From assembly GCA_020622105.1 (NCBI GenBank), contig JAHRYP010000025.1, positions 1 to 35,934 on the forward strand: DNA of 35,934 bases, written 5' to 3'. Source of the stretch: Methylotenera sp. GTDB taxonomy: Bacteria > Pseudomonadota > Gammaproteobacteria > Burkholderiales > Methylophilaceae. Numbering within the stretch: position 1 is the first letter of the stretch; the number at the start of each line of letters is the position of its first letter. Shown here one piece after another: positions 25,139-34,465 of this stretch. Position numbers and translations under genes: made by a program. Under the pieces are notes generated by a model. It was not told the origin of the DNA, searched no databases, and saw only the letters and a list, made by a program, of their open reading frames with translations.

Positions 25139-25921
25139 ATGCTTTTAACTATTGACGCCGGAAATACCAGAACCAAGTGGGCGATATTTGACCGTCATGG
25201 TGAAATCACCCGGCATGGCGCATGCGTGAATGATCAGCTATCCAACATTGACCTCAGCCCGAAATCGCTAGGTTATGAACGCGTTATTATTTCCAACGTA
25301 GCCGGCAAGGCACACGCGTTAAGGCTTGAAAATTTACTGGCAAGTCATGATCTGCCAGTCATATGGATTAAAGCCAGCCATGAAGCCTGCAATGTCATCA
25401 ACGGCTATGCTGAGATTGAAACTTTAGGTACCGATCGCTGGGCTTCACTGGTTGCAGCGTGGCACATCAAGCACGCATCTTGTGTCGTTGTAAATGCAGG
25501 CACTGCCGTGACGATTGATGCTTTGCACAAACAGCCCGGAAATGATCAGCAAGGCGAATTTCTTGGCGGCATGATTTTGCCCGGGCTCAAGCTGATGCAG
25601 ACAAGCCTCGGCCTTGCTACAGCACAATTGCCAATTAAGGAAGTGATGCAGGATAAAAACGAGAATATGCCAGCAGATATTTTTGCCAAATCTACTATAC
25701 AAGCCATTGAGGCAGGAGTAATGCATGCCATCACCGGCGCAATCGAACATATGGCAAACAGCCTGGAAGCCAAATGTGGACAAACACCTTTTATCGTATT
25801 AAGCGGCGGTGATGCGGCTTTTATTCAAAGTTACCTTACTGACGCCGTGACAAACCCAACCGTAATCGTTGATAATCTTGTTCTAAAAGGGTTGTATCTG
25901 CTGGATCGCTCCGCACAATAA
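25139..25921 (+). CDS. coaX: Type III pantothenate kinase
   Basis: First step of coenzyme A synthesis, phosphorylating pantothenate in the cytoplasm. 260 residues with the ASKHA-fold motifs of CoaX: LLTIDAGNTRTKW (Asp6), LGTDRWASLVAAW, VVNAGTAVTIDAL and GGMILPGLKLM, then LSGGDA near the C-terminus. No good ribosome binding site is seen before the ATG. It is followed 22 bases later by the SPOR gene, a pairing common in betaproteobacteria. Confidence 0.95.
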   Translation: MLLTIDAGNTRTKWAIFDRHGEITRHGACVNDQLSNIDLSPKSLGYERVIISNVAGKAHALRLENLLASHDLPVIWIKASHEACNVINGYAEIETLGTDRWASLVAAWHIKHASCVVVNAGTAVTIDALHKQPGNDQQGEFLGGMILPGLKLMQTSLGLATAQLPIKEVMQDKNENMPADIFAKSTIQAIEAGVMHAITGAIEHMANSLEAKCGQTPFIVLSGGDAAFIQSYLTDAVTNPTVIVDNLVLKGLYLLDRSAQ

Positions 25922-25943
25922 AATTATTATAAAGTGACGCGCA

Positions 25944-26612
25944 ATGAAACGTTTATTTTGGCTGTTAGTGCTCATTAACCTTGGCTTGCTTGCCTACTTC
26001 AACATCGGCTATATATTGCCCGGAAAACCGGATATCAAACTGACAGAAATTAATCCGGATAAAATCAAACTTCTGTCGCAAACCGAGATTGACGCCCTGC
26101 CAAAAAAGGCACAATCATCACCACCTCCAGCCACTATAGAACCTCAACCAGTCGCCATGTGTTTTGAGTGGGGAATTTTCTCGGATGCCAGTCTTGCAAA
26201 AGCGCAAAAAGCATTAGCCAAGATGGCACTTCAAGCGACTGCCAAAGAAGAGAATTCAAATCAACCCAAGCGCTACTGGGTTTACCAGCCTCCGGTAAAA
26301 ACAATCGCTGAAGCGCAGAAAAAAGCTGTGGAGTTTAAAGAACTTGGCGTCCAAGACCTGTTTGTAGTGCAAGAAGAAAAATGGAAAAACGCTATTTCAT
26401 TCGGTATTTTTGAAGACGAACAGCTGGCAGAAAAATTAGTACGAGAACTGCGGGCAAAAGGTATCAAGAATGTTGAAAAAATACTGCGTACTAACGGCAA
26501 AGGTCAACATAGCCTTCTGCTTGGCAGCATAAACGAGAGCGAAGTTGCAGAACTTAAAAAATTAAAACCTGACTTTCCAGCGGCAGAGTTAAAAGAAGTT
26601 AGTTGCAATTAA
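25944..26612 (+). CDS. SPOR-domain membrane protein
   Basis: A 222-residue inner-membrane protein: one N-terminal membrane anchor (about 3-22, LFWLLVLINLGLLAYF), a Pro-rich linker (SSPPPATIEPQP), and a periplasmic C-terminal domain with a Cys-containing WGIFSD and repeated YWVYQPP / SFGIFEDEQLAEKL elements. This matches the sporulation-related repeat that binds denuded peptidoglycan at division sites. A role in cell division or wall is inferred. It follows coaX in the same direction. Confidence 0.85.
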   Translation: MKRLFWLLVLINLGLLAYFNIGYILPGKPDIKLTEINPDKIKLLSQTEIDALPKKAQSSPPPATIEPQPVAMCFEWGIFSDASLAKAQKALAKMALQATAKEENSNQPKRYWVYQPPVKTIAEAQKKAVEFKELGVQDLFVVQEEKWKNAISFGIFEDEQLAEKLVRELRAKGIKNVEKILRTNGKGQHSLLLGSINESEVAELKKLKPDFPAAELKEVSCN

Positions 26613-26718
26613 ATGGGAAATTTTTACATAAATATCCAGTAATTATCTGTGAATAATGATAATCTAATCTTTTATCACTTAAGTTATTTAACGTAATAAT
26701 TGCATAGGGGTATTAACA

Positions 26719-28092
26719 ATGAGCCAAGACCAAGCTATTGATCAATCAACAAGCATATCAAACTCTAAAATCACCCCTAAAAACTACAGTCCTCGCAAGC
26801 CAATTTCTGTAGAAGATTTAGCAATAATCATTGCCTCACATGACAAGTTGCTTGCATGGAATAATGCAGCAGAAATAGCACTTAAGTTCGATGCTAGAAG
26901 TAAAAATACAGATACTACGCTAATTCAAAATATCCGTAATACAGCAGCTTTGATCATATCTTCGGAACGCAGCACCTTCTCGCAAAATTTCGAACTAAGA
27001 CGTGCCAGGAACCTGAGCGATAGCACACTATCAACATCAGAAATGGTAGGTAGTTTTGTAGAAGGCGTACTGTACGAAGCAACCTCTCCCGCTAGAGCAA
27101 TCGTCAACTTACAACAACCTAGCAGCATGAAATTAAGTGAGGCCAACAAAAGATCTGATGCTCTGGAAAATATGGTCATGCACTACGGCTCACAAGCGTT
27201 AGATATTGTTAAGCAAATACCTACCTCCATCACAAATGCTGCAAGCTTTACATTGGGGAACCCTGATGTAGTTGCAAAAAATATAATCAACACTGCAAAC
27301 GAGACGCCTGATTTAGTTAAAAAATATATAACCGACACTCAAAAAATATTCTCACAAAGTTTGGATAGAATTCCATCCGTTATTACCCACGGATTAAAAG
27401 GCAGCAATCCTGAGCAAGCCATTGGCTTTAACTCTGGTGTGATTGCATTTGGTATAATCAAAGAAGCTTTTGGCTCTACTAGTCATAAAGTACGAGACTT
27501 CTCAAAGCATATGACTTTTTACCCCGATGAGGAGGACTTTCAGGGCAATAAAATGCGCAGGGTTTTCTATAATCCGACGGAGGGGCATTCAATAAATGCA
27601 TATGTTGACATGAATGGGCAATTACACTACCACATCATAAAATCTGACGGTGAACGCTACGGCCATGGTAACGAGATGTTTGCCTCCATGGTTGAAAAGT
27701 TCGAACAAAATGGTGTCAAAATCCGAAGCATCAAAGATACTTGGAGAGTTAATGGTAGGGACAGTACCAACGGTCTTCAATATCTGGAAGCGCTTACTGC
27801 CGGATTACCACCCGAAGAAGCTGCTTTTATAACTTTTACTGGAAAACAAGCCAAAGCACTAGGGATTACTAATGTTGTAGTTCCTCCAGTTGACCCAGGT
27901 TCGCCATTCAAACCAGTGTTCACCAAACCCGGCGATAATCATAGCAGCCTTGACTCTAAAACTGCTGTAGATAAAGTCGTAAGTCATCTGAAAACGCTAG
28001 GACTACCGCCTGAAAAAGAACAAATGGCAATCGCACATGTTGAGCAAAAACTCCAATCCAGCAACTCGCGCGACGATTCTATTTCAGCCTAA
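26719..28092 (+). CDS. Unrecognised 457-residue protein
   Basis: I do not recognise this protein. It starts with ATG 26719 after a good AGGGG site and ends before a strong terminator, so it is a real single gene. There is no signal peptide or clear membrane segment. The N-terminal 30 residues are Ser/Thr-rich. The middle (about 100-260) looks helical. Residues about 265-310 look like a small beta-rich segment (MRRVFYNPTEG, AYVDMNGQLHYHI). Residues about 312-388 (GNEMFASMVEKF, then IKDTWRV, LEALTAGLPPEEAAFITFTGKQAKALG) recall, from memory only, a C-terminal module in some secreted or polymorphic-toxin-type proteins. The codon use is more AT-rich than the neighbours, hinting at transfer. Function unknown. 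Confidence 0.7.
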   Translation: MSQDQAIDQSTSISNSKITPKNYSPRKPISVEDLAIIIASHDKLLAWNNAAEIALKFDARSKNTDTTLIQNIRNTAALIISSERSTFSQNFELRRARNLSDSTLSTSEMVGSFVEGVLYEATSPARAIVNLQQPSSMKLSEANKRSDALENMVMHYGSQALDIVKQIPTSITNAASFTLGNPDVVAKNIINTANETPDLVKKYITDTQKIFSQSLDRIPSVITHGLKGSNPEQAIGFNSGVIAFGIIKEAFGSTSHKVRDFSKHMTFYPDEEDFQGNKMRRVFYNPTEGHSINAYVDMNGQLHYHIIKSDGERYGHGNEMFASMVEKFEQNGVKIRSIKDTWRVNGRDSTNGLQYLEALTAGLPPEEAAFITFTGKQAKALGITNVVVPPVDPGSPFKPVFTKPGDNHSSLDSKTAVDKVVSHLKTLGLPPEKEQMAIAHVEQKLQSSNSRDDSISA

Positions 28093-28123
28093 CATATTGT
28101 AATAGTTATCAACTGCTAACCTA

Positions 28124-28155
28124 AAAATACAGGGGCAATAAAACCCCTGTATTTT
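28124..28155. terminator. Strong bidirectional terminator
   Basis: AAAATACAGGGG and CCCCTGTATTTT form a perfect 12-bp stem around an 8-base loop, with A/T runs on both sides. It lies between the rightward 457-residue gene and the leftward lpdA stop, so it can serve both. Confidence 0.95.
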
Positions 28156-28208
28156 ATCGTTAGCTCTAAAAGTGATGTAATAAATTTAAAAGTTGGTGTG
28201 ATATGGGC

Positions 28209-29990
28209 TTAACGTTTTTTGATGTAAAGGTCTGTAATCGTGCCTTCTTTCATCTCGGCTGCAAAACACACAGTTTCAGATAAAGTCGGATGCGCATGAA
28301 TCGTCAAACCCAAATCGTGTGCATCAGCACCCATCTCGATTGCCAATACAGCTTCTGCCAGTAACTCACCTGCATTCACACCGACGATACCAGCGCCAAT
28401 TACGCGATGTGTTTCTTTATCAAATATCAGTTTGGTTGCACCTTCGGTACGTGCAATAGAAAGTGCACGTCCGCTGGCAGCCCAGGGGAAACTGGCTTTT
28501 TCAATGGCGATGCCTTTGGCTTTAGCTTCAGTCTCTGTCACGCCTACCCAAGCCACTTCAGGATCGGTATAAGCAACTGACGGGATTACTGATGCGACAA
28601 ATTCAACTTTTTCACCGGCAATCACTTCAGCGGCTACTTTCGCTTCATGCGTAGCTTTATGCGCGAGCATCGGCTGGCCAACAATATCGCCAATCGCAAA
28701 TATATGCGGCACGTTGGTGCGCATTTGTTTATCTACAGCAATAAAGCCGTAATCATCAACAGCGACACCGGCATTCTCGGCACCGATATTTTTGCCGTTA
28801 GGACGACGGCCGATAGAAACCAGCACGCGGTCATAAATTTGCACCTCTTTAGGCGCGTCTGCGTTGCCGTTAACACCTTCAAATGTTACATGTATGCCAT
28901 CTTTTTTAGGCTCCATGCTCGCCACTTTTGTATTCAGCATAATCGCTTCAAAGCGTTTTTCCATACGCTTTTGCAGTGGTCGTACCAAATCACGGTCACA
29001 GCCTTGAATCAAGCCATCGGTAAATTCAACCACACTCACTTTTGTGCCGAGCGCATCGTAAACTGTACCCATTTCCAGGCCAATAATGCCGCCACCGATC
29101 ACCAGCATGCGTTTAGGAATATCAGCCAAGGCCAAGGCGCCGGTAGAATCCATAATACGCTCATCAGCTGCTACACCCGGGAACTTAGTCGCCTGTGAGC
29201 CAGCTGCAATGATTGCGTTTTCAAAACCTACTGTGGTCACTTTGCCATCAGCAGCAGTCACTGCGATCTGGTTAGGGCTAGTAAATTTACCTACACCTTG
29301 CACTACAGTCACGTTGCGCTGTTTTGCCATGGCTGCCAAACCACCGGTCAACTTGCCAACCACGTCATTGGCTTTCCAATTACGCAACTGGTCTAAATCG
29401 ATTTTTGGTGCGCCAAAGCTTAAGCCGTGATGGCTGGACTCTTCCGCCTCGGTAATCACTTTTGCCGTATGCAGCAATGCTTTTGATGGAATACAACCCA
29501 CATTGAGACAAACGCCACCCAAGGTTGCGTAGCGCTCAATGAGCACCACTTGCTTGCCCAAGTCTGCAGCACGGAAAGCTGCAGTGTAACCGCCAGGGCC
29601 GCTACCAAGCACGACCACTTGCGTATTGATATCACTATTGCCAACAGGCGCAGCGGCTGGTACTGGAACTGAGGCTGTAGCAGCTTGCGCCGCTGGTGCA
29701 GGACTAGCTGCAGGTGCTTCTGTTTTAGCTGGTGCAACTGCAACTGTGGCTTCCGCTTCTACCAATAAAATCAGCGTGCCTTTTGCGATTTTGTCGCCAA
29801 CTTTAACTTTAACTTCTTTTACCGTACCGGCATGAGAGGATGGAATATCCATAGATGCTTTGTCAGACTCAACCGTAATCAGGGAGTCTTCTTTAGCGAT
29901 CACATCGCCTGCCTTTACCAGCACTTCAATCACGTCAACGCTATCAAAGTTGCCGATATCAGGTACCAATACTTCAACTAAATTACTCAT
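28209..29990 (-). CDS. lpdA: Dihydrolipoyl dehydrogenase (E3) with N-terminal lipoyl domain
   Basis: Reoxidises the lipoyl group of pyruvate dehydrogenase, using FAD and NAD+. 593 residues: an N-terminal lipoyl domain with the lysine in ESDKAS (Lys44), then an Ala/Pro linker (about 82-118), then the flavoprotein with FAD motif GSGPGG (129-134), the redox disulfide Cys161/Cys166 in GGVCLNVGC, the NAD motif IGGGIIGLE, and the C-terminal HAHPTLSE with His567 and Glu572. The lipoyl domain fused to E3 is typical of some betaproteobacteria such as Neisseria. It lies downstream of aceF with a terminator between. Confidence 0.96.
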   Translation of the reverse strand: MSNLVEVLVPDIGNFDSVDVIEVLVKAGDVIAKEDSLITVESDKASMDIPSSHAGTVKEVKVKVGDKIAKGTLILLVEAEATVAVAPAKTEAPAASPAPAAQAATASVPVPAAAPVGNSDINTQVVVLGSGPGGYTAAFRAADLGKQVVLIERYATLGGVCLNVGCIPSKALLHTAKVITEAEESSHHGLSFGAPKIDLDQLRNWKANDVVGKLTGGLAAMAKQRNVTVVQGVGKFTSPNQIAVTAADGKVTTVGFENAIIAAGSQATKFPGVAADERIMDSTGALALADIPKRMLVIGGGIIGLEMGTVYDALGTKVSVVEFTDGLIQGCDRDLVRPLQKRMEKRFEAIMLNTKVASMEPKKDGIHVTFEGVNGNADAPKEVQIYDRVLVSIGRRPNGKNIGAENAGVAVDDYGFIAVDKQMRTNVPHIFAIGDIVGQPMLAHKATHEAKVAAEVIAGEKVEFVASVIPSVAYTDPEVAWVGVTETEAKAKGIAIEKASFPWAASGRALSIARTEGATKLIFDKETHRVIGAGIVGVNAGELLAEAVLAIEMGADAHDLGLTIHAHPTLSETVCFAAEMKEGTITDLYIKKR

Positions 29991-30125
29991 GCCTACCCTT
30001 TGCTTTAAACTTTGGTTATTTGCTGCAATTTTATCATCAAACCATGTTACTCAATGATATTGCGCCTGCAATCATGCGACTAAATGCATTAAAACTAATT
30101 ATAAAATCAACTCTGACTGCTAAAT

Positions 30126-30156
30126 AAAAAGGGCGCGAAAATCGCACCCTTTTTTA
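30126..30156 (-). terminator. Terminator between aceF and lpdA
   Basis: AAAAAGGGcGCG and CGCaCCCTTTTT form a long stem with a short A-rich loop, directly after the aceF stop. On the minus strand it ends in a T run. It should reduce or end transcription before lpdA, which implies a separate promoter for lpdA in 29991-30125 or partial read-through. Confidence 0.85.
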
Positions 30157-30169
30157 CTGCTATTAGAAA

Positions 30170-31504
30170 TTACAGCAATAGCCTGCGCACATCGCTCAAC
30201 ATCATGCGCATGTGGCTGGTGAAACGCGCGCCATCAGCACCGTCAATCACGCGATGGTCATATGAAAGTGACATTGGCAAAATCAAACGCGGTTCAAACG
30301 TTTTAGTTTTTGCATCATAGACCGGCTGCATGGATGAGCGTGACACACCCAGAATTGCGACTTCAGGACAGTTGATGATAGGCGTAAACATCGTGCCGCC
30401 AATACCGCCCAGACTTGAGATTGTGAAACAGCCGCCCTGCATCTCTTCAACCTTCAATTTACGTTCACGTGCTTTGGCAGAAAGCTCGCCAAGGTCACGT
30501 GCAATGTCCAGTACATCTTTCTGATGCACATCACGCACCACCGGCACCACCAAGCCATCAGGCGTATCACAGGCAAAACCGATATTGAAGTAGTTTTTCA
30601 ATATCAGGCTATCGCCGTCAGGTGACAATGAGGCATTAAAGTTAGGATAAGCTTTAAGCGCATTTACTGACGCTTTAATCAGGAAAGCCAGCATCGTGAG
30701 CTTAACACCACGCTTCTCTGCTTCACTCTGCATAGACTTGCGGAAGTCTTCCAGATCGGTGATATCAGCATCATCAAACTGCGTGACATGCGGCGCCGTC
30801 ACCCAGTTGCGATGCAAATTAGCCCCTGACAGTTTTTTGATACGTGACAGCGGTTTAGTTTCGATAGTACCAAACTGGCTGAAATCAATGACCGGCATTG
30901 GCAATGCAGCCAAACTGCTCACGCCTGCTCCCATGTTCTCTGTACGTGGTTTAGCTAACTCGCCTTTCACATAACCTTGAACATCGCTTTGCAGGATACG
31001 GTTTTTAGGGCCAGTACCCTGAACCAGTGCCAGATTAACCCCAAGTTCACGCGCAAACTTGCGTATAGATGGACTAGCATGAGAAAGTTTACCAGGAGCC
31101 ACAACGACACTCTCACCAACTGGCGCTGGCTGATGCGCAGGCACTATTGGTTTAGGCGGTTCCGGAGCAGGTCTGGTTGGTTCAGGGATGACAGCTTTAG
31201 GTGTCTCAACTACAGCTGCAGCCTTGGCAGGTGCAACTGCTTCAAGCGCTGACGCTGGCGCTGCATCACTGACATCCATAGTCATCATCAAAGTACCTTG
31301 CGCTGCTTTATCGCCAACTTTAATCTTTACTTCTTTCACCACACCTGCAAACGGCGCTGGAATATCCATAGAAGCTTTATCAGACTCAACCGTCATCAAT
31401 GAGTCATCCTTGGCGATAGTATCACCAGCTTTTACTAATACTTCAATCACATCCACGCTATCGAAATTACCGATATCAGGGACTAATACGTCTTGAACTG
31501 CCAT
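30170..31504 (-). CDS. aceF: Pyruvate dehydrogenase E2, dihydrolipoyl acetyltransferase
   Basis: Core of the pyruvate dehydrogenase complex: moves the acetyl group from lipoate to CoA. 444 residues with one lipoyl domain (Lys43 in ESDKAS), an Ala/Pro-rich linker (about 80-140), the E1/E3-binding domain (about 141-180, HASPSIRKFARELGV) and the catalytic domain ending in SYDHRVIDGADGA with His417 and Asp421. A single lipoyl domain contrasts with three in E. coli. AAGGA precedes the ATG. It follows aceE by 12 bases, hence one operon. Confidence 0.97.
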   Translation of the reverse strand: MAVQDVLVPDIGNFDSVDVIEVLVKAGDTIAKDDSLMTVESDKASMDIPAPFAGVVKEVKIKVGDKAAQGTLMMTMDVSDAAPASALEAVAPAKAAAVVETPKAVIPEPTRPAPEPPKPIVPAHQPAPVGESVVVAPGKLSHASPSIRKFARELGVNLALVQGTGPKNRILQSDVQGYVKGELAKPRTENMGAGVSSLAALPMPVIDFSQFGTIETKPLSRIKKLSGANLHRNWVTAPHVTQFDDADITDLEDFRKSMQSEAEKRGVKLTMLAFLIKASVNALKAYPNFNASLSPDGDSLILKNYFNIGFACDTPDGLVVPVVRDVHQKDVLDIARDLGELSAKARERKLKVEEMQGGCFTISSLGGIGGTMFTPIINCPEVAILGVSRSSMQPVYDAKTKTFEPRLILPMSLSYDHRVIDGADGARFTSHMRMMLSDVRRLLL

Positions 31505-31516
31505 CTGTGTCTATCC

Positions 31517-34186
31517 TTAAACTGTCGTTGGGTTTGGCTTGTTGGAATTTAAGTTGTATTTCTTAACCGCTTCCGCCACTGTAGCTGCCGGCAACTTGCC
31601 GTCATCACTTAACGCTTTCAATGCAGCAACCACAACATAGTATTTATTCACTTCAAAGAAGTCGCGTAATGCTTCACGGCTGTCTGAACGGCCAAAACCA
31701 TCTGTACCAAGTGCTACGAATCTATTTGGCACAAAGCGTTGAATCTGCTCTGCAAAGCTCTTCATATAGTCTGTTGATGCAATGACAGGACCTTTAGCAT
31801 CCTTCAGACACTGCGCAACATAACTGACTCTTTGCGGTTTTTCCGGATTCAACATGTTCCAACGATCGCAATCCAGACCTTCACGGCGCAACTCAGTGAA
31901 ACTTGGCGCACTCCACACATCGGCAGCAATACCCCAATCTTTTTCCAGTAGCTCAGCGGCAGCGATTACTTCACGCAGAATCACACCGCTGCCCATCAGC
32001 TGCACTTTCTCACCCTTAGCTTTAGATTTACTGAAGCTGTACATGCCTTTGAGGATACCTTCTGCGGAATCTTTAGGCATTTCAGGATGCGTGTAGTTTT
32101 CATTCATCAAGGTGATATAGAAATACACGTCTTCTTGATTTTGCACCATGCGGCGTAAACCATCCTGAATAATCACGGCCAACTCGTAAGCAAAGGTTGG
32201 GTCGTAAGAAACGCAATTCGGGATTGTTGCTGACATCAGATGGCTATGGCCATCTTCATGCTGCAGGCCTTCACCGTTCAATGTAGTACGGCCAGCCGTA
32301 GCACCCAACAGGAAGCCACGTGCGCGTGAGTCACCTGCCAACCAAGCCAAGTCTCCGATACGCTGGAAACCGAACATTGAGTAGTAAATATAGAACGGTA
32401 TCATCTGTGTACCGGTAACACTGTATGACGTCGCCGCAGCCAACCAGCTGGAGAATGCACCGGCCTCGTTAATACCTTCTTCCAGAATCTGGCCATCTTT
32501 AGATTCTTTATAGTACATCACCTGATCAGAATCCTGTGGCTCATAGAGCTGGCCCTGACTCGCATAAATGCCGAGCTGACGGAACATGCCTTCCATACCG
32601 AAAGTACGCGCTTCATCCGGTACGATAGGCACCACAAATTTACCCAGCTCTTTATCACGCACGAGTGTTGACAGAATACGCACAAACGCCATGGTGGTAG
32701 AAATCTCACGCTCACCGGTAGCGCCAAGCATATTCTCGAAAGCAGATAACTGCGGAACTTTGAGTTCGTTACCTTTACGGCGACGCTGTGGCACAAAACC
32801 ACCCATCGCAGCACGACGCTCAGCCATGTATTTCATTTCTGGTGAATCTTCAGCCGGCTTGTAGAAGCTCAGGCTTTCAACTTGTTCATCAGTCAACGGC
32901 AAGTCGAAGCGGTCACGGAATTTCTTGAGTGACTCGATATCCATGCTCTTTTGCTGATGGGTTGTGTTCTGACCTTCACCAGCCTCACCCATACCGTAAC
33001 CTTTAACCGTTTTGGCAAGAATTACTGTTGGCTGACCTTTATGATTCACCGCGGCATTGTACGCAGCAAATACTTTATGCGGATCATGGCCGCCACGGTT
33101 CAAGCGCCATATATCCTGATCACTCATGGCAGCTACCATGGCTTTTAATTCAGGGTATTTGCCAAAGAAGTGCTCACGCGTGTAAGCGCCACCTTTTTGT
33201 TTGAAGTTCTGATACTCACCGTCAACGCATTCTTCCATGCGTTTTTTGAGCAAGCCATCTTTATCCATTGCCAACAGTGGATCCCAGTAAGAACCCCAGA
33301 CCACTTTAAGTACATTCCAGCCGGAACCTCTGAAGTCTGATTCCAATTCCTGAATAATCTTGCCGTTACCGCGCACAGGTCCATCCAGGCGCTGCAAGTT
33401 ACAGTTGATCACAAAAATCAGGTTATCAAGTTTTTCACGTACCGCCAGTGAAATAGCGCCCAATGACTCCGGCTCATCCATCTCACCATCACCACAGAAT
33501 ACCCAAACCTTACGATCACTGGTATCAGCGATGCCGCGGTCATGCATGTATTTCAGGAAACGTGCCTGATAAATACCAGCCAATGGGCCCAAACCCATAG
33601 ATACAGTCGGGAACTGCCAGAAATCAGGCATTAACCAAGGGTGAGGATAGCTCGGCAAACCATTGCCGCCGGTTTCCTGACGGAAATTGTCCATTTGTTC
33701 TTCAGTAATACGGCCTTCCAGAAAGGCACGTGCGTAAACGCCAGGGGAAGAATGCCCTTGAAAGTAAACGCAATCACCACCAAAATTTTCATTCGGTGCG
33801 CGGAAAAAATAGTTAAATCCTGTGTCATAAAGCGTAGCAGCTGACTGGAAGCTGGCAATGTGGCCGCCTACACCCGGTGATTTCTCGTTAGCACGCAACA
33901 CCGTCATAATCGCATTCCAGCGCACCAGAGCACGTACGCGGCGCTCCATCTCAGGATCACCCGGCAACTTGGCCTGCAAATGCGTAGGGATGGTATTCAA
34001 ATAAGCGGTTGTAGCGTTATATGGGAGATTCGCACCGGTACGACGTGCTTTATCAATCATCGACTCTATTAAAAAGTGCGCGCGTTCTGGGCCTTCGTTT
34101 TCAATAACGGCCATCAGTGCATCAAGCCACTCTTGCGTTTCTTGATTATCAATATCTGGGCTGTTCAAATTTGTGTTCAATGACAT
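31517..34186 (-). CDS. aceE: Pyruvate dehydrogenase E1, homodimeric
   Basis: Thiamine-diphosphate enzyme that decarboxylates pyruvate and acetylates lipoyl-E2. 889 residues, the size of the homodimeric proteobacterial type. The TPP motif runs from GDGEMDEPES (about 232) to FVINCNLQRLDGP (about 258-270). The motif GGHIASFQSAATLY (107-120) and the central LGATAGRTTLNGEGLQHEDGHSH are diagnostic. It is first in the aceE-aceF-lpdA set; GGAG lies 11 bases before the ATG. Confidence 0.98.
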   Translation of the reverse strand: MSLNTNLNSPDIDNQETQEWLDALMAVIENEGPERAHFLIESMIDKARRTGANLPYNATTAYLNTIPTHLQAKLPGDPEMERRVRALVRWNAIMTVLRANEKSPGVGGHIASFQSAATLYDTGFNYFFRAPNENFGGDCVYFQGHSSPGVYARAFLEGRITEEQMDNFRQETGGNGLPSYPHPWLMPDFWQFPTVSMGLGPLAGIYQARFLKYMHDRGIADTSDRKVWVFCGDGEMDEPESLGAISLAVREKLDNLIFVINCNLQRLDGPVRGNGKIIQELESDFRGSGWNVLKVVWGSYWDPLLAMDKDGLLKKRMEECVDGEYQNFKQKGGAYTREHFFGKYPELKAMVAAMSDQDIWRLNRGGHDPHKVFAAYNAAVNHKGQPTVILAKTVKGYGMGEAGEGQNTTHQQKSMDIESLKKFRDRFDLPLTDEQVESLSFYKPAEDSPEMKYMAERRAAMGGFVPQRRRKGNELKVPQLSAFENMLGATGEREISTTMAFVRILSTLVRDKELGKFVVPIVPDEARTFGMEGMFRQLGIYASQGQLYEPQDSDQVMYYKESKDGQILEEGINEAGAFSSWLAAATSYSVTGTQMIPFYIYYSMFGFQRIGDLAWLAGDSRARGFLLGATAGRTTLNGEGLQHEDGHSHLMSATIPNCVSYDPTFAYELAVIIQDGLRRMVQNQEDVYFYITLMNENYTHPEMPKDSAEGILKGMYSFSKSKAKGEKVQLMGSGVILREVIAAAELLEKDWGIAADVWSAPSFTELRREGLDCDRWNMLNPEKPQRVSYVAQCLKDAKGPVIASTDYMKSFAEQIQRFVPNRFVALGTDGFGRSDSREALRDFFEVNKYYVVVAALKALSDDGKLPAATVAEAVKKYNLNSNKPNPTTV

Positions 34187-34465
34187 TCAGTTAGGACTCC
34201 GTGTTGCAGTATTTGCGGAACATATTTAGTCATCATGACTCTACCTTGGTAGGTATAATTGTTGATAGACTAAAGGTAACAAAATCAAATACAGCGTGTC
34301 TGAATACAACGCGTCATGTTAGCGCGATGCAAATAAAGTTTTTTATAAAACCGTAGTGTGTCTTTTTTAGGGGTTTTGGTCAAGTTTACCAGTATTTTCA
34401 AAGCAGCTAGCCTTGGTTAGATTGCATGTGATATTACAAAATTCATATATATAACAGGATATAAA
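34187..34465. promoter_or_regulatory. Divergent promoter region aceE / aminopeptidase
   Basis: This 279-base gap must hold promoters for both genes. CTACC-TT-GGTAG (34241-34252) is a 12-base palindrome that could be an operator. A TATAAT at 34254-34259 faces the aminopeptidase but has no good -35. I could not match a known pyruvate-regulator site (GGT-N3-ACC) here. Confidence 0.4.
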
